Of a stretch of DNA of 64,000 nucleotides, positions 29,468 to 38,780 are shown piece by piece. This stretch comes from Rhodocyclales bacterium (GTDB lineage Bacteria; Pseudomonadota; Gammaproteobacteria; Burkholderiales; Rhodocyclaceae), in assembly GCA_016235165.1 (NCBI GenBank), contig JACRLX010000002.1, positions 62,001 to 126,000 on the forward strand. Reading direction: 5' to 3'. The position numbers were made by a program, and so were the translations under genes. Below the pieces are notes generated by a model. That model did no database searches, was not told the DNA's origin, and saw only the letters and a program-made list of their open reading frames with translations. How positions within the stretch are numbered: position 1 is the first letter of the stretch; the number at the start of each line of letters is the position of its first letter.

Positions 29468-29568
29468 GCGCCCACCCGCATCCCTTCGACGCGGCCATCG
29501 CACTCCGGCCGGAGCCACCGCATCGCTGGCATGGCCGTACCAGCGATGCCCATTGGTACAAGGAATGA
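29464..29568 (+). pseudogene. Remnant of an acyl-CoA thioesterase N-terminus
   Basis: A 34-codon frame starts at an ATG overlapping the ligase stop and reads MSAHPHPFDAAIAL then RPEPPHRWHGRTSDAHWYKE before a stop. This matches the first about 30 residues of thioesterase-II-like hotdog proteins (FDAAIAL...HRWRGRTSPAYW). The rest of the gene is absent. Assignment is from memory of the family pattern, so moderate confidence. Confidence 0.5.
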
Positions 29569-29591
29569 ACCCACCCTCAGGAGCCACGAAC

Positions 29592-30698
29592 ATGATGCAA
29601 CACGCCCGTGCCGTGATCAGCCGCGAAATCGGCCAGCCCGTCGTCGTCGAAACCGTCAGTGTCGATTCGCCGCAGCGCGGCGAGGTAATGATCAAGCTCG
29701 CCGCCTGCGGCGTATGCCACAGCGATCTCTCCGCCACCAACGGCACCATCCCCTTCCCGCTGCCGGTGGTATTGGGCCACGAGGGTGCCGGCAGCATTGT
29801 CGCGGTCGGCGAAGGCGTCAGCGGCTTCGCCGTCGGCGATCACGTCGTCAGTTCCTTCGTCAGCATGTGCGGCAAATGCCGCTATTGCCAGACCGGCCGT
29901 CCGCAGCTATGCGACCAGGCGGCCAAGGCCGGTTACACCCTGCCCGACGGCAGCACGCGCTTCAGGGATGCCGCCGGCAATCCGCTCAATATCTTTTCCG
30001 GCTGCGGCGTGATGGCCGAGTACGCCACCTTGCACATCGACAACGTGGTCAAAATCGACGCCGCGATGCCGCTCGATAAGGCGGCGCTGATCGGCTGCGG
30101 CGTGATGACCGGCGTTGGCGCCGCGGTCAATACGGCGCGCGTCGAACCGGGTTCGGTCTGCGTGGTGTTCGGCTGCGGCGGCGTCGGCCTCAACGCCATC
30201 CAGGGCTGCGCCATCGCCGGCGCCCGCAGCATCGTCGCCGTCGATACCGCGGATGCAAAGCTGGAAATGGCACGCCAATTCGGCGCCACCCATACCCTAA
30301 ACGCCAAGAGCGAGGAGAACATCGTCAAGGCCCTGAAAAAGCTCACCGAGGGCGGCGCCGACTACGCCTTCGAGTGCGTCGGCCTGGGCGAGATCGCGGC
30401 GCAGGCCTATGGCTGCCTGCGCAAGGGCGGTACCGCAGTGGTGGTGGGCGTCGCCGGCCCCAAGGACAGCACGACGATACGTACCTCCAGCCTGACCTTC
30501 GAAGAGAAGACGCTCAAAGGCAGCTACTTCGGCTCGGCGCGCCCGCAGCAGGATTTCCCGCGCCTGATCGGCCTCTATCGCGGCGGCCGGCTCAAACTCG
30601 ACCAGTTGATCACCCGCACCTACTCGATCGAGGAGGCCCCGCAGGCATTCGCCGACCTCGCCGCGGGACGGAATGCGCGGGGTGTGATATTGTTTTAG
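29592..30698 (+). CDS. Zinc-dependent alcohol dehydrogenase, class III-like
   Basis: NAD(P)-dependent medium-chain dehydrogenase of 368 residues. Catalytic zinc ligands are Cys42 (CGVCHSD), His63 (GHEGAG) and a later cysteine (LIGCGVMTG). The structural zinc cysteines are at 93, 96, 99 and 107 (CGKCRYCQTGRPQLC). The dinucleotide motif is GCGGVGLNAIQG. A good ribosome binding site (AGGAG) precedes the ATG at 29592; a second ATG follows directly. It closes the beta-oxidation-like block and probably oxidises an alcohol or hydroxymethyl intermediate; the substrate is unknown. Confidence 0.9.
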   Translation: MMQHARAVISREIGQPVVVETVSVDSPQRGEVMIKLAACGVCHSDLSATNGTIPFPLPVVLGHEGAGSIVAVGEGVSGFAVGDHVVSSFVSMCGKCRYCQTGRPQLCDQAAKAGYTLPDGSTRFRDAAGNPLNIFSGCGVMAEYATLHIDNVVKIDAAMPLDKAALIGCGVMTGVGAAVNTARVEPGSVCVVFGCGGVGLNAIQGCAIAGARSIVAVDTADAKLEMARQFGATHTLNAKSEENIVKALKKLTEGGADYAFECVGLGEIAAQAYGCLRKGGTAVVVGVAGPKDSTTIRTSSLTFEEKTLKGSYFGSARPQQDFPRLIGLYRGGRLKLDQLITRTYSIEEAPQAFADLAAGRNARGVILF

Positions 30699-30726
30699 CC
30701 TGAAATATCGGTCAGGGGAACATCTG

Positions 30727-31551
30727 GTGAGGCAACGCAAACTGCATGTCCTGCATCGTCCTGCCACGGACGGCAACGGCCATCCGCCGCTGGTCTTCGT
30801 GCATGGCGGCTACATTCATTCCGGCTGCTGGGATCTCAACTTCCTGCCCCATTTCAACCAGCTCGGCTATCACTGCCATGCCCTCGACCTTTCCGGACAT
30901 GGCGCCAGCGAAGGCCGCGACGACTTGCATCGCTACGACATCGACCACTACGCCGGCGATGTCGCCCAGGTGGTCGACAGCCTGCCCAATCCGCCCGTGC
31001 TGATCGGTCACTCGATGGGCGCCCTGGTGGTGCAGCGTTATCTCGAAAAAGGCAAGGCCGCCGGGGTGGTGATGATGGCGCCGGTGCCGACCACCGGGCT
31101 TGCCGCCGCCAGCATCCAGCTCAATGCTCGGCAGCCGGATTTCCTGGTCGAAGCGGCACGCGCGGTGCGTGGCAAATACACCGATAAAACGATCAAGGTA
31201 ATGCGCGAGACCTATTTTTCGCCCGATGTCACCCACGAGGAATTCACCGCCTTCAAGCCCCTGGTACAGGACGAATCGACCACCGCGATCACCGAAATGA
31301 TGGCGCTCTCCTGGCGTCCGCCGCAACGTTCGCGGCCGAAAATTCCGGCACTGGTGATGGGTGGCGAGAAGGACGCCATTTTTCCCTCCAATCTGCTGCA
31401 CTTCACCGCCAGCGGCTGGAACGCCGAAACCTTCGTGATTCCGCGCGCCGGGCACATGATCATGATGGAGCCGCACTGGACGGTCGCGGCCGAGAAAATC
31501 GAGAACTGGCTGGCGCGCCGGCTCGGCCCGCGACTGGCGGCGGCAGCCTGA
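30727..31551 (+). CDS. Alpha/beta hydrolase
   Basis: 274-residue hydrolase with the catalytic triad Ser96 (GHSMGA), Asp216 (GGEKDAIFP) and His243 (AGHMIMMEP). The oxyanion segment is VFVHGGYIHSG. I use the GTG at 30727 with AGGGGA seven bases upstream. It sits 28 bases after the alcohol dehydrogenase gene, so probably in the same transcript. It could act on an ester, lactone or thioester intermediate. It is not an obvious match to the semialdehyde hydrolase of meta-cleavage pathways, and lies far from that operon. Confidence 0.85.
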   Translation: MRQRKLHVLHRPATDGNGHPPLVFVHGGYIHSGCWDLNFLPHFNQLGYHCHALDLSGHGASEGRDDLHRYDIDHYAGDVAQVVDSLPNPPVLIGHSMGALVVQRYLEKGKAAGVVMMAPVPTTGLAAASIQLNARQPDFLVEAARAVRGKYTDKTIKVMRETYFSPDVTHEEFTAFKPLVQDESTTAITEMMALSWRPPQRSRPKIPALVMGGEKDAIFPSNLLHFTASGWNAETFVIPRAGHMIMMEPHWTVAAEKIENWLARRLGPRLAAAA

Positions 31552-31558
31552 AGCACGC

Positions 31559-32233
31559 ATGTTCAGCCGCGCCACTTTCGGCTTCCTCAAGGAACTCGCT
31601 GCCAACAACAATCGCGAGTGGTTCGAGGCCAACAAGCCCCGTTACGAAGCCACGGTGCGCGAGCCGGCGCTCGAATTCATCGCCGCGATGGCCCCGCAGC
31701 TTGCCAAGTTCGCCCCGCATTTCCGCGCCGAGCCGCGCAAGATGGGCGGTTCGCTGATGCGCGTGTTCCGCGACACGCGCTTTTCGCGCGACAAGACGCC
31801 CTACAAAACCAACATCGGCATCCAGTTCCGCCACGAACTGGGCAAGGATGTTCATGGACCCGGCTTCTACGTGCATATCGCCGGCGATGAATGCTTTTTC
31901 GGCGCCGGCTGCTGGCATCCGGAAGCCGATGCACTTGGCCGCATACGCGACCTGATCGCCGCCGATCCCAAGCGCTGGTTTGTCGCCCGCGACGCCGCCA
32001 AGTTCGCCAGGCACTGGACTCTCGCCGGTGACAGCCTGTCACGTCCGCCACGCGGATATGCGGCAGACCATCCGGCGATCGAGGACCTGAAGCGCAAGGA
32101 TTTCATCGGTCTTGCCGCACTGCCCGCGACCGAGGCCACGGGCGATGGCCTGGTCAAGCTGGCCGCGCAGCGTTTTGCCGAAGCGGCACCGCTGATGCAG
32201 TTTCTCTGCGCCGCGCAGGGCGTCCAGTACTGA
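31559..32233 (+). CDS. DUF2461 domain-containing protein
   Basis: 224-residue protein of the DUF2461 family (TIGR02453), function unknown. Recognisable are the N-terminal FLKELAANNNREWFEANK, the central RVFRDTRFSRDKTPYKTNIG and GPGFYVHIAGDECFFGAG. It is soluble with no signal peptide. It begins 7 bases after the hydrolase stop and is followed by the truncated pseudouridine synthase gene, so it may end up on the same transcript without a shared role. Confidence 0.88.
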   Translation: MFSRATFGFLKELAANNNREWFEANKPRYEATVREPALEFIAAMAPQLAKFAPHFRAEPRKMGGSLMRVFRDTRFSRDKTPYKTNIGIQFRHELGKDVHGPGFYVHIAGDECFFGAGCWHPEADALGRIRDLIAADPKRWFVARDAAKFARHWTLAGDSLSRPPRGYAADHPAIEDLKRKDFIGLAALPATEATGDGLVKLAAQRFAEAAPLMQFLCAAQGVQY

Positions 32234-32247
32234 GCGGCGAGAGCCGC

Positions 32248-32700
32248 GTGCTGCCTATCCTCTACCGCGACGGGCACCTCGTCGCCGTGCATAAGCCCGC
32301 CGGCCTGCTGGTTCATCGCAGCGACCTCGACCGCCACGAAACCCGCTTCGCCCTGCAGTTGCTGCGCGACCAGATCGGCCATCGCGTGCATCCGGTACAC
32401 CGGCTCGACAAAGGCACCTCCGGCGTATTGCTGTTCGCCCTCGATGCCGAATCGGCATCGGTCGTCGGTGGCCAGTTCGAGCGTGACGAAGTCGACAAGC
32501 GCTACCTGGCGGTGGTGCGCGGCTGGCCGCCGCAGCACCGCCTGATAGACCATCCCTTGAGCCGGCGTTTCGACGACTATGGCCGCAAGTTGGCGCCAGA
32601 ACTGCGGCCGGCGCCGTTGCCGGCGATCACCAGCTACCGTCGCCTGCCCGCCGGCGCCGGACTTTGCAGCGCTGATCGCGACACTGGCCTGGAGCGATGA
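32248..32700 (+). pseudogene. Truncated RluA/TruC-type pseudouridine synthase
   Basis: The first about 130 residues follow the tRNA pseudouridine-65 synthase pattern: ILYRDGHLVAVHKPAGLLVHRS, catalytic aspartate in HRLDKGTSGVLLFA, then KRYLAVVRGWPP. Family members run on for another 90-110 residues including the conserved GRRHQIRRH region, but here the frame ends after ITSYRRLPAGAG with an unrelated tail. A different frame from 32642 reads PPAPDFAALIATLAWSDEVP to a stop at 32719, which may be the end of another lost gene. A deletion joining two genes is the simplest reading; the product is probably inactive. Confidence 0.7.
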
Positions 32701-32788
32701 AGTGCCGACGCAATTGTAGAGACCCAACGACACCAGCTTCCCAGCCTCGCCGATAGAAGCGGTCTGCTGGTCTGCCTAGAATTTGTGC

Positions 32789-33061
32789 ATGGCTCAGACC
32801 GCTGCCCCGACCCACCTGGTTGTCATATCCACGCCCGATGGCGAACGCAGCTTTACCGTCAGCGGACTGAGCGGCGAGGAAGTACGGGTACTTCTTTCCA
32901 AAGCATCCGAAGGCCGCTTCTTCAAAGTCATCGAACTCGACACCGCGCAGCAGCAGAGCAAGGCCTTGAGCCACCTTTCCGACGCCACGGGCGCGCTGGC
33001 TGTCCTCTTCGTGGTCTCGGCCTTCCTCATCCGTCGCCTGCAACGCTGGTTGCAGCAATAG
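32789..33061 (+). CDS. Small protein with C-terminal membrane anchor
   Basis: 90-residue protein, not recognised. A soluble region (VVISTPDGERSFTVSGLSGEEVRVLLSKASEGRFF split by no known motif) is followed by one hydrophobic helix at about 67-83 (GALAVLFVVSAFLI) and a basic end RRLQRW, the pattern of a tail-anchored inner-membrane protein. I use the ATG at 32789; a TTG at 32783 is also in frame. It is flanked by the truncated pseudouridine synthase and the helicase gene; nothing suggests a function. Confidence 0.55.
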   Translation: MAQTAAPTHLVVISTPDGERSFTVSGLSGEEVRVLLSKASEGRFFKVIELDTAQQQSKALSHLSDATGALAVLFVVSAFLIRRLQRWLQQ

Positions 33062-33202
33062 TCGCAGGTCGGGCCTGCCCCCAGGCCCGGCAAACATTTC
33101 CGCTAATTCGGGGCTGAGTCTGGGATAATGCCGGACCTCGGGCGCCGTTCCTGACTCCGCGCCCGACCTTCCCCTGACTGACCTGCCGACGGCAGGAAGC
33201 AC

Positions 33203-35125
33203 ATGACCGCCACCCAAGACAATACCGCCACCGGGTTCGACAACCTCGGGCTGGCAAAACCATTGCTCGACGCGCTTGCCGCCGTCGGCTACGAAACCCC
33301 GTCACCGATCCAGGCGGCCTGCATTCCTCCGCTGCTTGCCGGCCAGGACCTGCTCGGCGAGGCGCAGACCGGAACCGGCAAGACCGCCGCCTTCGCCCTG
33401 CCGCTGTTGCAGAAGATCGATCTGGCTCGGGCGGTGCCGCAGGCCCTGGTGCTGACACCTACCCGCGAGCTTGCAATCCAGGTCTCCGAGGCGCTGCAGA
33501 AATACGCCCACTTTTTGCCCGGCTTCCATGTCCTGCCGGTGTATGGCGGGCAGAGCATGGTGGTGCAGCTGCGTCAGTTATCGCGTGGCGCCCATGTCAT
33601 CGTCGGCACGCCCGGCCGTGTCATGGACCACCTGGAGCGCAAGAGCCTGAGACTCGACCTGCTCTCGGTGCTGGTACTCGACGAAGCTGACGAAATGTTG
33701 CGCATGGGTTTCATCGATGATGTCGAGTGGATCCTCGAACACACGCCCGAAACCCGTCAAACCGCCTTGTTCTCGGCCACCATGCCGGACCCGATCCGCC
33801 GCGTCGCGCACAAGCATCTGCGCAACCCGAAGGAAGTCCGCATCAAGGCGGCCACCACCACCGTCGCCGCCATCAGCCAGGCCTACTGCCAGACCCATGC
33901 CGGGCAGAAGATGGAAGCCCTGACCCGCGTCCTCGAAGTCGAGGATGACCTCGATGCCGCGATCATCTTCGTGCGCACCAAGACCGCCACCGTCGAGCTA
34001 GCCGAAAAACTGGAAGCGCGCGGCTACGCCGTCGCCGCGCTCAACGGCGACCTGACCCAGGGCCTGCGCGAGCAGGTGATTGACCGCCTCAAGGCCGGCA
34101 ACATCGACATCCTGGTGGCCACCGACGTCGCCGCGCGCGGCCTCGACGTGCCGCGCATCAGCCACGTCATCAACTTCGACATCCCCTACGACACCGAGGC
34201 CTACGTGCATCGGATCGGCCGCACCGGACGCGCCGGGCGCACCGGGCGCGCCATCCTGTTCATCACCCCGCGCGAAACACGGATGCTGAAGGCCATCGAA
34301 TACGCGACGCGGCAGAAGATCCAGCCGCTGGCGATGCCCAGCCTGTCAGACGTGGCCAACCGACGCGTGGCGCAATTCACGCAACAGATCATCGATGCAC
34401 GCAACGAACAGCGCCTCGATTTCTTTTTCGACATGGTGCGCAGCATCGAAGAGACCCACGGCCTTTCCGCACGCGAAATCGCGGCGGCGCTGGCCTGGTT
34501 GCAGCAGCGCGAGCGCCCCTTGCAGGTCGAGGGCACGAGCGAGGAACGGCCGGCACCCTCGCCTTACCAGCGCAAGGAAGACAAAATCGCCGTCCCGCCA
34601 GCGCCGACTTTCGTGCTGCCAGATACGCCCGCGCGCGAACGACGCCGCACCGCGCCGGTGGCGCGGCGCGAGTTCGCCAGCGACCGGCTGAGCAAATACC
34701 GCATCGCCGTTGGCCGCAACCAGGGCGTGCTGCCCAAGGAGATCGTCGGCGCCATCGCCAACGAAGGCGGCATCGACGGCAAGTACATCGGCCAGATCAA
34801 CCTGTTCGACGACTACAGTACGGTCGAACTGCCGGCCGACCTGCCCAGCGACCTGATGGATGCCCTGCAGCGCATTCGCGTGCGCCAGGTGCCGCTCAAG
34901 ACCCGACCGCTGGCGCCGGGTGAAGGCGTCGATACCCGCCCGCCGCGCCGACCTCCCGCTGCCCGCGAGGGTGGCAAGACGGAGTGGAAAAAGTCGGACG
35001 ACACGCGGCCGGCACGTACGCGCAGTGATGACATACGCCCGCCCTGGAAGAAGAACGACGGCGCCAAGGCACCGGCGAAAAAGGCCGAAGCCGCCAGGCC
35101 GACCTGGAAGAAGCGCGAGCGCTAG
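33203..35125 (+). CDS. deaD: DEAD-box ATP-dependent RNA helicase, DeaD/CsdA type
   Basis: 640-residue RNA helicase for ribosome assembly and mRNA unwinding, often cold-induced. All motifs are present: Q motif (FDNLGLAKPLL...PSPIQ), motif I AQTGTGKT, Ia PTRELAIQ, II DEAD, III SAT, V ATDVAARGLD and VI HRIGRTGRAGR. A DbpA-type RNA-binding domain follows (YRIAVGRNQGVLPKEIVGAI) and then a lysine/arginine-rich disordered tail of about 80 residues. A copy of the 22-bp repeat at 34588-34609 encodes part of the linker (AVPPAPT). No cold-shock leader element could be recognised upstream. Confidence 0.93.
   Translation: MTATQDNTATGFDNLGLAKPLLDALAAVGYETPSPIQAACIPPLLAGQDLLGEAQTGTGKTAAFALPLLQKIDLARAVPQALVLTPTRELAIQVSEALQKYAHFLPGFHVLPVYGGQSMVVQLRQLSRGAHVIVGTPGRVMDHLERKSLRLDLLSVLVLDEADEMLRMGFIDDVEWILEHTPETRQTALFSATMPDPIRRVAHKHLRNPKEVRIKAATTTVAAISQAYCQTHAGQKMEALTRVLEVEDDLDAAIIFVRTKTATVELAEKLEARGYAVAALNGDLTQGLREQVIDRLKAGNIDILVATDVAARGLDVPRISHVINFDIPYDTEAYVHRIGRTGRAGRTGRAILFITPRETRMLKAIEYATRQKIQPLAMPSLSDVANRRVAQFTQQIIDARNEQRLDFFFDMVRSIEETHGLSAREIAAALAWLQQRERPLQVEGTSEERPAPSPYQRKEDKIAVPPAPTFVLPDTPARERRRTAPVARREFASDRLSKYRIAVGRNQGVLPKEIVGAIANEGGIDGKYIGQINLFDDYSTVELPADLPSDLMDALQRIRVRQVPLKTRPLAPGEGVDTRPPRRPPAAREGGKTEWKKSDDTRPARTRSDDIRPPWKKNDGAKAPAKKAEAARPTWKKRER
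34588..34609 (-). repeat. Dispersed 22-bp repeat, copy 6
   Basis: AGTCGGCGCTGG then CGGGACGGCG on the minus strand, in the linker region of the helicase gene. Confidence 0.75.
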
Positions 35126-35143
35126 CCGCGAGAGCGAATCATC

Positions 35144-35668
35144 ATGCCCATCTACACCCTCGGCGATCGCCGCCCCGTGCTGGGACGCGACGCCTGGATC
35201 GCCCCCAACGCCACCGTCATCGGCGAGGTGCATCTCGGTGACGAAGCGAGCATTTGGTGGAATGCCGTGCTGCGCGCCGACAACGACCGGATCAGCGTCG
35301 GTGCCGGCAGCAACATCCAGGACGGCTCGGTGCTGCATGCCGACGAAGGGGTGCCGCTGACCTTGGGCACCAACGTCACCGTCGGCCACCTGGTGATGCT
35401 GCACGGTTGCAGCATCGGCGAGCAATCGCTGATCGGCATCAAGTCGGTGGTCCTCAACCGCGCCGTGATCGGCAAACACTGCATCATCGGCGCCAACTCG
35501 CTGATCCCGGAAGGCAAGGTGATCCCCGACCGTTCGCTGGTAATGGGCTCGCCGGGCAAGGTGGTGCGCGAACTGAACGACGAGGAAGTAGCGCGCCTGC
35601 TGTTGGCGGCACAGGGCTATATCGCCAACGCGCGCCGCTACCGGGCGGAACTGAAGCCGGCCGACTGA
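35144..35668 (+). CDS. Gamma-carbonic anhydrase family protein
   Basis: 174-residue left-handed beta-helix protein of the YrdA/PaaY group. The three metal-binding histidines are His65 (VLHADEG), His82 and His87 (VGHLVMLHG). Hexapeptide repeats cover residues 15-130 and a C-terminal helix packs on the trimer. Members range from true carbonic anhydrases to CoA thioesterases such as PaaY, so the reaction is not settled. It begins 18 bases after the helicase gene. Confidence 0.88.
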   Translation: MPIYTLGDRRPVLGRDAWIAPNATVIGEVHLGDEASIWWNAVLRADNDRISVGAGSNIQDGSVLHADEGVPLTLGTNVTVGHLVMLHGCSIGEQSLIGIKSVVLNRAVIGKHCIIGANSLIPEGKVIPDRSLVMGSPGKVVRELNDEEVARLLLAAQGYIANARRYRAELKPAD

Positions 35669-35819
35669 AGGACTTCGCGGGCCATCCCGGTGAGGCGGCG
35701 GCGGGTCCGACCGCTAAGCGACGCCTCCCAATGAAAAGAGCCGTCTGGGTCGCAAGGATCGGTCGGGCTGCGGTGAAGGCAAAGCGAAGCGCCGTGCCGC
35801 CTACTTCTTCGCCTGTCGT

Positions 35820-36011
35820 TCAGCGCCCCAACTCGGCCGCGGTCTGACCGGCAATGCCCCAATTACCCTTCGGCACGTCATGAATCCAGACACGGATGTT
35901 TTCCTTCGGTGTGCCGACCGCTTCGTGGAGGGCCTGCGTCACCTTCTCGATGACGGCTTTCTTCTGTTCATCCGTGCGGCCTTCCAGCAGGTAGATCTGG
36001 GCAAAGGGCAT
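35820..36011 (-). CDS. dmpI: 4-oxalocrotonate tautomerase
   Basis: Isomerises 2-hydroxymuconate to 2-oxo-3-hexenedioate in the dehydrogenase branch of catechol meta-cleavage. The protein is 63 residues, the classic 4-OT length. Pro1 (after Met removal), Arg11 and Arg39 are in place; the aromatic residue at position 50 is tryptophan (KGNWGIAG) rather than the phenylalanine of XylH. It is the last gene of the meta operon, 10 bases after the decarboxylase stop. Confidence 0.92.
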   Translation of the reverse strand: MPFAQIYLLEGRTDEQKKAVIEKVTQALHEAVGTPKENIRVWIHDVPKGNWGIAGQTAAELGR

Positions 36012-36021
36012 GCTGTTCTCC

Positions 36022-36810
36022 TTAAACAAATTTGCAGCCGACCGTGCCCAGGCCCTGCACGCGCAGGTTGATGCTGTCGCCGCGGGCAACCGCGACGGCC
36101 TCGGTGACACCGCCGGAAAGTACCATTGCGCCGGCGGGAATTTCCTGCCCGCGTGCGCCGACATGGTTGGCCAGCATGGCCACGGCCGTGGCCGGGTGAC
36201 CGAGTACAGCCGCGCCGGCCCCTAACGCAACGATCTCGCCGTTCTTTTCCATCACGACGCCCATGCTGCGCAGGTCGACGGCATCGACCGACCGGATGCG
36301 GCTGCCGACAACGCAGCGGGCCGCCGAGGTGTTGTCCGCGACTACGCTCTTCAGGTCGAACTTGAAGTCGCGGTAGCGTGAATCGATCACTTCCAGGCCT
36401 GCCATCACGAAATCGGTGGCCGCCAGCACGCTGCCGATGTGGCAGCCTGGCCCCTTCAGGGCATGCTTGAGGACGAACACGATTTCCGGCTCCACCTTGG
36501 GATGGATCAGTTCGTCGATGCGGATCTCGCCGCCATCCGGAACACTTCCGTAATCGGTGACGAAGCCGAAGCACGGCGTCTCCACCCCCATCTGCTTCAT
36601 CTTGGCGAACGACGTCAGTCCCGCCTTCAGTCCGGGAATCCGGGTACCTCGGGCAAGTTTCCGCCGCCTGATTTCATCCTGGATGGCATAGGCATCGTCC
36701 CAGTCCATCTCTGGATGTTCATCGGTGATCTTCAGCGTGTCGCGGGCTTCGAGTTCGCAGTTCTCGAGGTGCTCGGCAAGCTTTTCTATCGTGGCCTTAT
36801 CTAGTTTCAT
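36022..36810 (-). CDS. dmpH: 4-oxalocrotonate decarboxylase
   Basis: Metal-dependent decarboxylase converting 2-oxo-3-hexenedioate to 2-hydroxypentadienoate, working as a complex with the hydratase DmpE. It has 262 residues of the fumarylacetoacetase/hydratase fold. Typical are PKVEPEIVFVL, a metal-binding glutamate pair, GLEVIDSRYRDFKF and VVADNTSAARCVVG. It is paralogous to the hydratase encoded 2 kb upstream. Gaps of 2 and 10 bases to its neighbours show it is cotranscribed. Confidence 0.93.
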   Translation of the reverse strand: MKLDKATIEKLAEHLENCELEARDTLKITDEHPEMDWDDAYAIQDEIRRRKLARGTRIPGLKAGLTSFAKMKQMGVETPCFGFVTDYGSVPDGGEIRIDELIHPKVEPEIVFVLKHALKGPGCHIGSVLAATDFVMAGLEVIDSRYRDFKFDLKSVVADNTSAARCVVGSRIRSVDAVDLRSMGVVMEKNGEIVALGAGAAVLGHPATAVAMLANHVGARGQEIPAGAMVLSGGVTEAVAVARGDSINLRVQGLGTVGCKFV

Positions 36811-36812
36811 GG

Positions 36813-37850
36813 TCAGGCCGCCCTCAACAGGCCGCGTTCCCTGGCCATCGTCATGGCCGTATCCTCGATCATGTCTTCCTGGCCGCCTACCATGCCGCGT
36901 CGTCCCAGTTCGACCAGAATGTCGCGCGCCGGCACGCCGTACTTTGCCGAGGCGCGCTTGGCGAACAGCAGGAAGGAGCCATAGACGCCGGCATACCCCA
37001 GCGTCAGCGCATCGCGGTCAATGCGGATCGGGAAGTCCATCATTGGCACCACCAGGTCTTCGGCGACGTCGGTAATCTTGGCGACATCGACACCAGTCTC
37101 TATCCCCATCAGGCTGCACACTGCAACCAGTACTTCCATCGGCGTGTTGCCGGCGCCCGCGCCCAGGCCAGCGGCGGCCGCGTCGATCCGATTGGCGCCG
37201 GCTTCGACCGCTGCAATCGAGTTGGCCACACCCATCGCCAGGTTGTGGTGCCCGTGGAAGCCGAGTTCGGTCTCCGGTTTCAGCGCGGCGCGCACGGCAC
37301 CGAGACGTTCCTTGACGCCGTCGGGCAAGAGATGGCCGGCCGAATCGGTAACGTAGATGCAATTGGCGCCGTAGGACTCCATCAGCCTGGCCTGATCCGC
37401 CAGGCCTTCGGCGCTGTTCATGTGGGCCATCATCAGGAACCCGACAGTGTCCATGTCCAGCTTGCGTGCCATGGTGATGTGCTGCTCTGAGACATCGGCC
37501 TCGGTGCAATGCGTGGCGACGCGTATGGTATTCACGCCCATGTCTCTTGCCATCTTCAGATGGTCGACGGTGCCGATCCCCGGCAGCAGAAGGGCCGAGA
37601 TCCTGGCCTGCTTCATCAACGGGATCACGGTCGAGAGGTATTCCTCATCGGTGTGCGCCGGGAAGCCATAGTTGACCGAGGATCCGCCAAGGCCGTCGCC
37701 GTGGGTGACCTCGATCAGCGGAACGCCCGCCGCGTCGAGCCCGGTGGCGATGGCCGCCATTTGCTTCAGCGTCATCTGGTGGCGCTTTGGATGCATGCCG
37801 TCGCGCAGGGTCATGTCGTGGACGGTGATCTTCTTTCCTTTTATGCTCAT
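36813..37850 (-). CDS. dmpG: 4-hydroxy-2-oxovalerate aldolase
   Basis: Class II aldolase cleaving 4-hydroxy-2-oxopentanoate into pyruvate and acetaldehyde; acetaldehyde is channelled to the partner dehydrogenase. It has 345 residues from the ATG at 37850. Catalytic residues are in TLRDGMH (Arg16, Asp17, His20) and the metal histidines in [11 protein letters not shown]. The C-terminal helical domain that contacts the dehydrogenase is present. It lies directly downstream of the dehydrogenase gene (11-base gap), the conserved DmpFG arrangement. Confidence 0.96.
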   Translation of the reverse strand: MSIKGKKITVHDMTLRDGMHPKRHQMTLKQMAAIATGLDAAGVPLIEVTHGDGLGGSSVNYGFPAHTDEEYLSTVIPLMKQARISALLLPGIGTVDHLKMARDMGVNTIRVATHCTEADVSEQHITMARKLDMDTVGFLMMAHMNSAEGLADQARLMESYGANCIYVTDSAGHLLPDGVKERLGAVRAALKPETELGFHGHHNLAMGVANSIAAVEAGANRIDAAAAGLGAGAGNTPMEVLVAVCSLMGIETGVDVAKITDVAEDLVVPMMDFPIRIDRDALTLGYAGVYGSFLLFAKRASAKYGVPARDILVELGRRGMVGGQEDMIEDTAMTMARERGLLRAA

Positions 37851-37861
37851 GGCGAATCTCC

Positions 37862-38770
37862 TCAGGCGGCCTTCAGGGTCAGGCGGCCGGCGAGGATTTC
37901 CTCGGCGAACATCTCTGCGGTACGGGCGGCGGCGGCGGTCATGATGTCGAGATTGCCGGCAAACCTGGGCAGAAAGTCCCCGAGACCCTCGACCTCCATG
38001 AACACCGACACGCGCTTGCCGTCGAACACCGGACCATTGACCAGCTTGTAGCCTGGCACGTACTTCTGCACCTCCTTGATCATGGCGTGGATCGATTCCG
38101 TGATCTTCTTCTGGTCGGGTTCGGTCTCGGTCAGGCAATGCACAGTATCGCGCATGATCAGCGGCGGCTCGGCGGGATTGATGATGATGATGGCCTTGCC
38201 CTTCTTCGCCCCACCGACCTTCTCTATCGCCCCCGCGGTGGTGCGGGTAAATTCGTCGATGTTCTTGCGCGTGCCGGGCCCGGCAGACTTGGACGAAACC
38301 GTAGCGATGATTTCGCCATAGGCCACCGCTTGCACTCGGGACACCGCCGCAACCATCGGAATCGTGGCCTGGCCGCCGCAGGTGACCATATTCACATTCA
38401 TCTCGCCCTGGCCGACGTGCGCGACAAGGCTGACCGGAGGCACACAGTAGGGGCCGATCGCGGCCGGGGTCAGGTCGATCATGAGCACGCCGAGCTCGTT
38501 CAGCTTGCGCGAGTTCTCGGGATGAACATAGGCCGAGGTTGCATCGAAGGCGATCCGGATGTCGTCGGCCTTGACCTGCGGCAGCAGACCGTCGATGCCC
38601 TGGTCGGTAGTCTTGAGCCCCATCTCCTTCGCGCGCTTGAGGCCCTCCGAACCAGGATCGACGCCAACCATCCAGACCGGCTCCAGCACCGGGCTGCGCT
38701 TGAGTTTGTAGAGCAGGTCGGTACCGATGTTGCCGGGACCGATCAGCGCACATTTGATCTTCTTGCTCAT
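37862..38770 (-). CDS. dmpF: Acetaldehyde dehydrogenase (acylating)
   Basis: Converts acetaldehyde, NAD and CoA into acetyl-CoA, the last step of the pathway. It has 302 residues. The NAD-binding motif is GPGNIGTDL (11-19) and the catalytic cysteine is Cys131 in [12 protein letters not shown]. It forms a channelling complex with the aldolase encoded next. It lies 10 bases after the hydratase stop. Confidence 0.96.
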   Translation of the reverse strand: MSKKIKCALIGPGNIGTDLLYKLKRSPVLEPVWMVGVDPGSEGLKRAKEMGLKTTDQGIDGLLPQVKADDIRIAFDATSAYVHPENSRKLNELGVLMIDLTPAAIGPYCVPPVSLVAHVGQGEMNVNMVTCGGQATIPMVAAVSRVQAVAYGEIIATVSSKSAGPGTRKNIDEFTRTTAGAIEKVGGAKKGKAIIIINPAEPPLIMRDTVHCLTETEPDQKKITESIHAMIKEVQKYVPGYKLVNGPVFDGKRVSVFMEVEGLGDFLPRFAGNLDIMTAAAARTAEMFAEEILAGRLTLKAA

Positions 38771-38780
38771 TATTGGCCTC

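Noticed and set aside
35669-35819. 151-base gap between the gamma-carbonic anhydrase and tautomerase genes with GC-rich, partly symmetric sequence
   Set aside because: No clear terminator, coding frame or repeat could be established; resemblance between its two halves is weak.
35820-36011. Trp at position 50 of the tautomerase as a loss-of-function change
   Set aside because: The rest of the active site is intact and an aromatic residue is kept; I believe Trp is common in this subgroup, so it is noted only in the feature.
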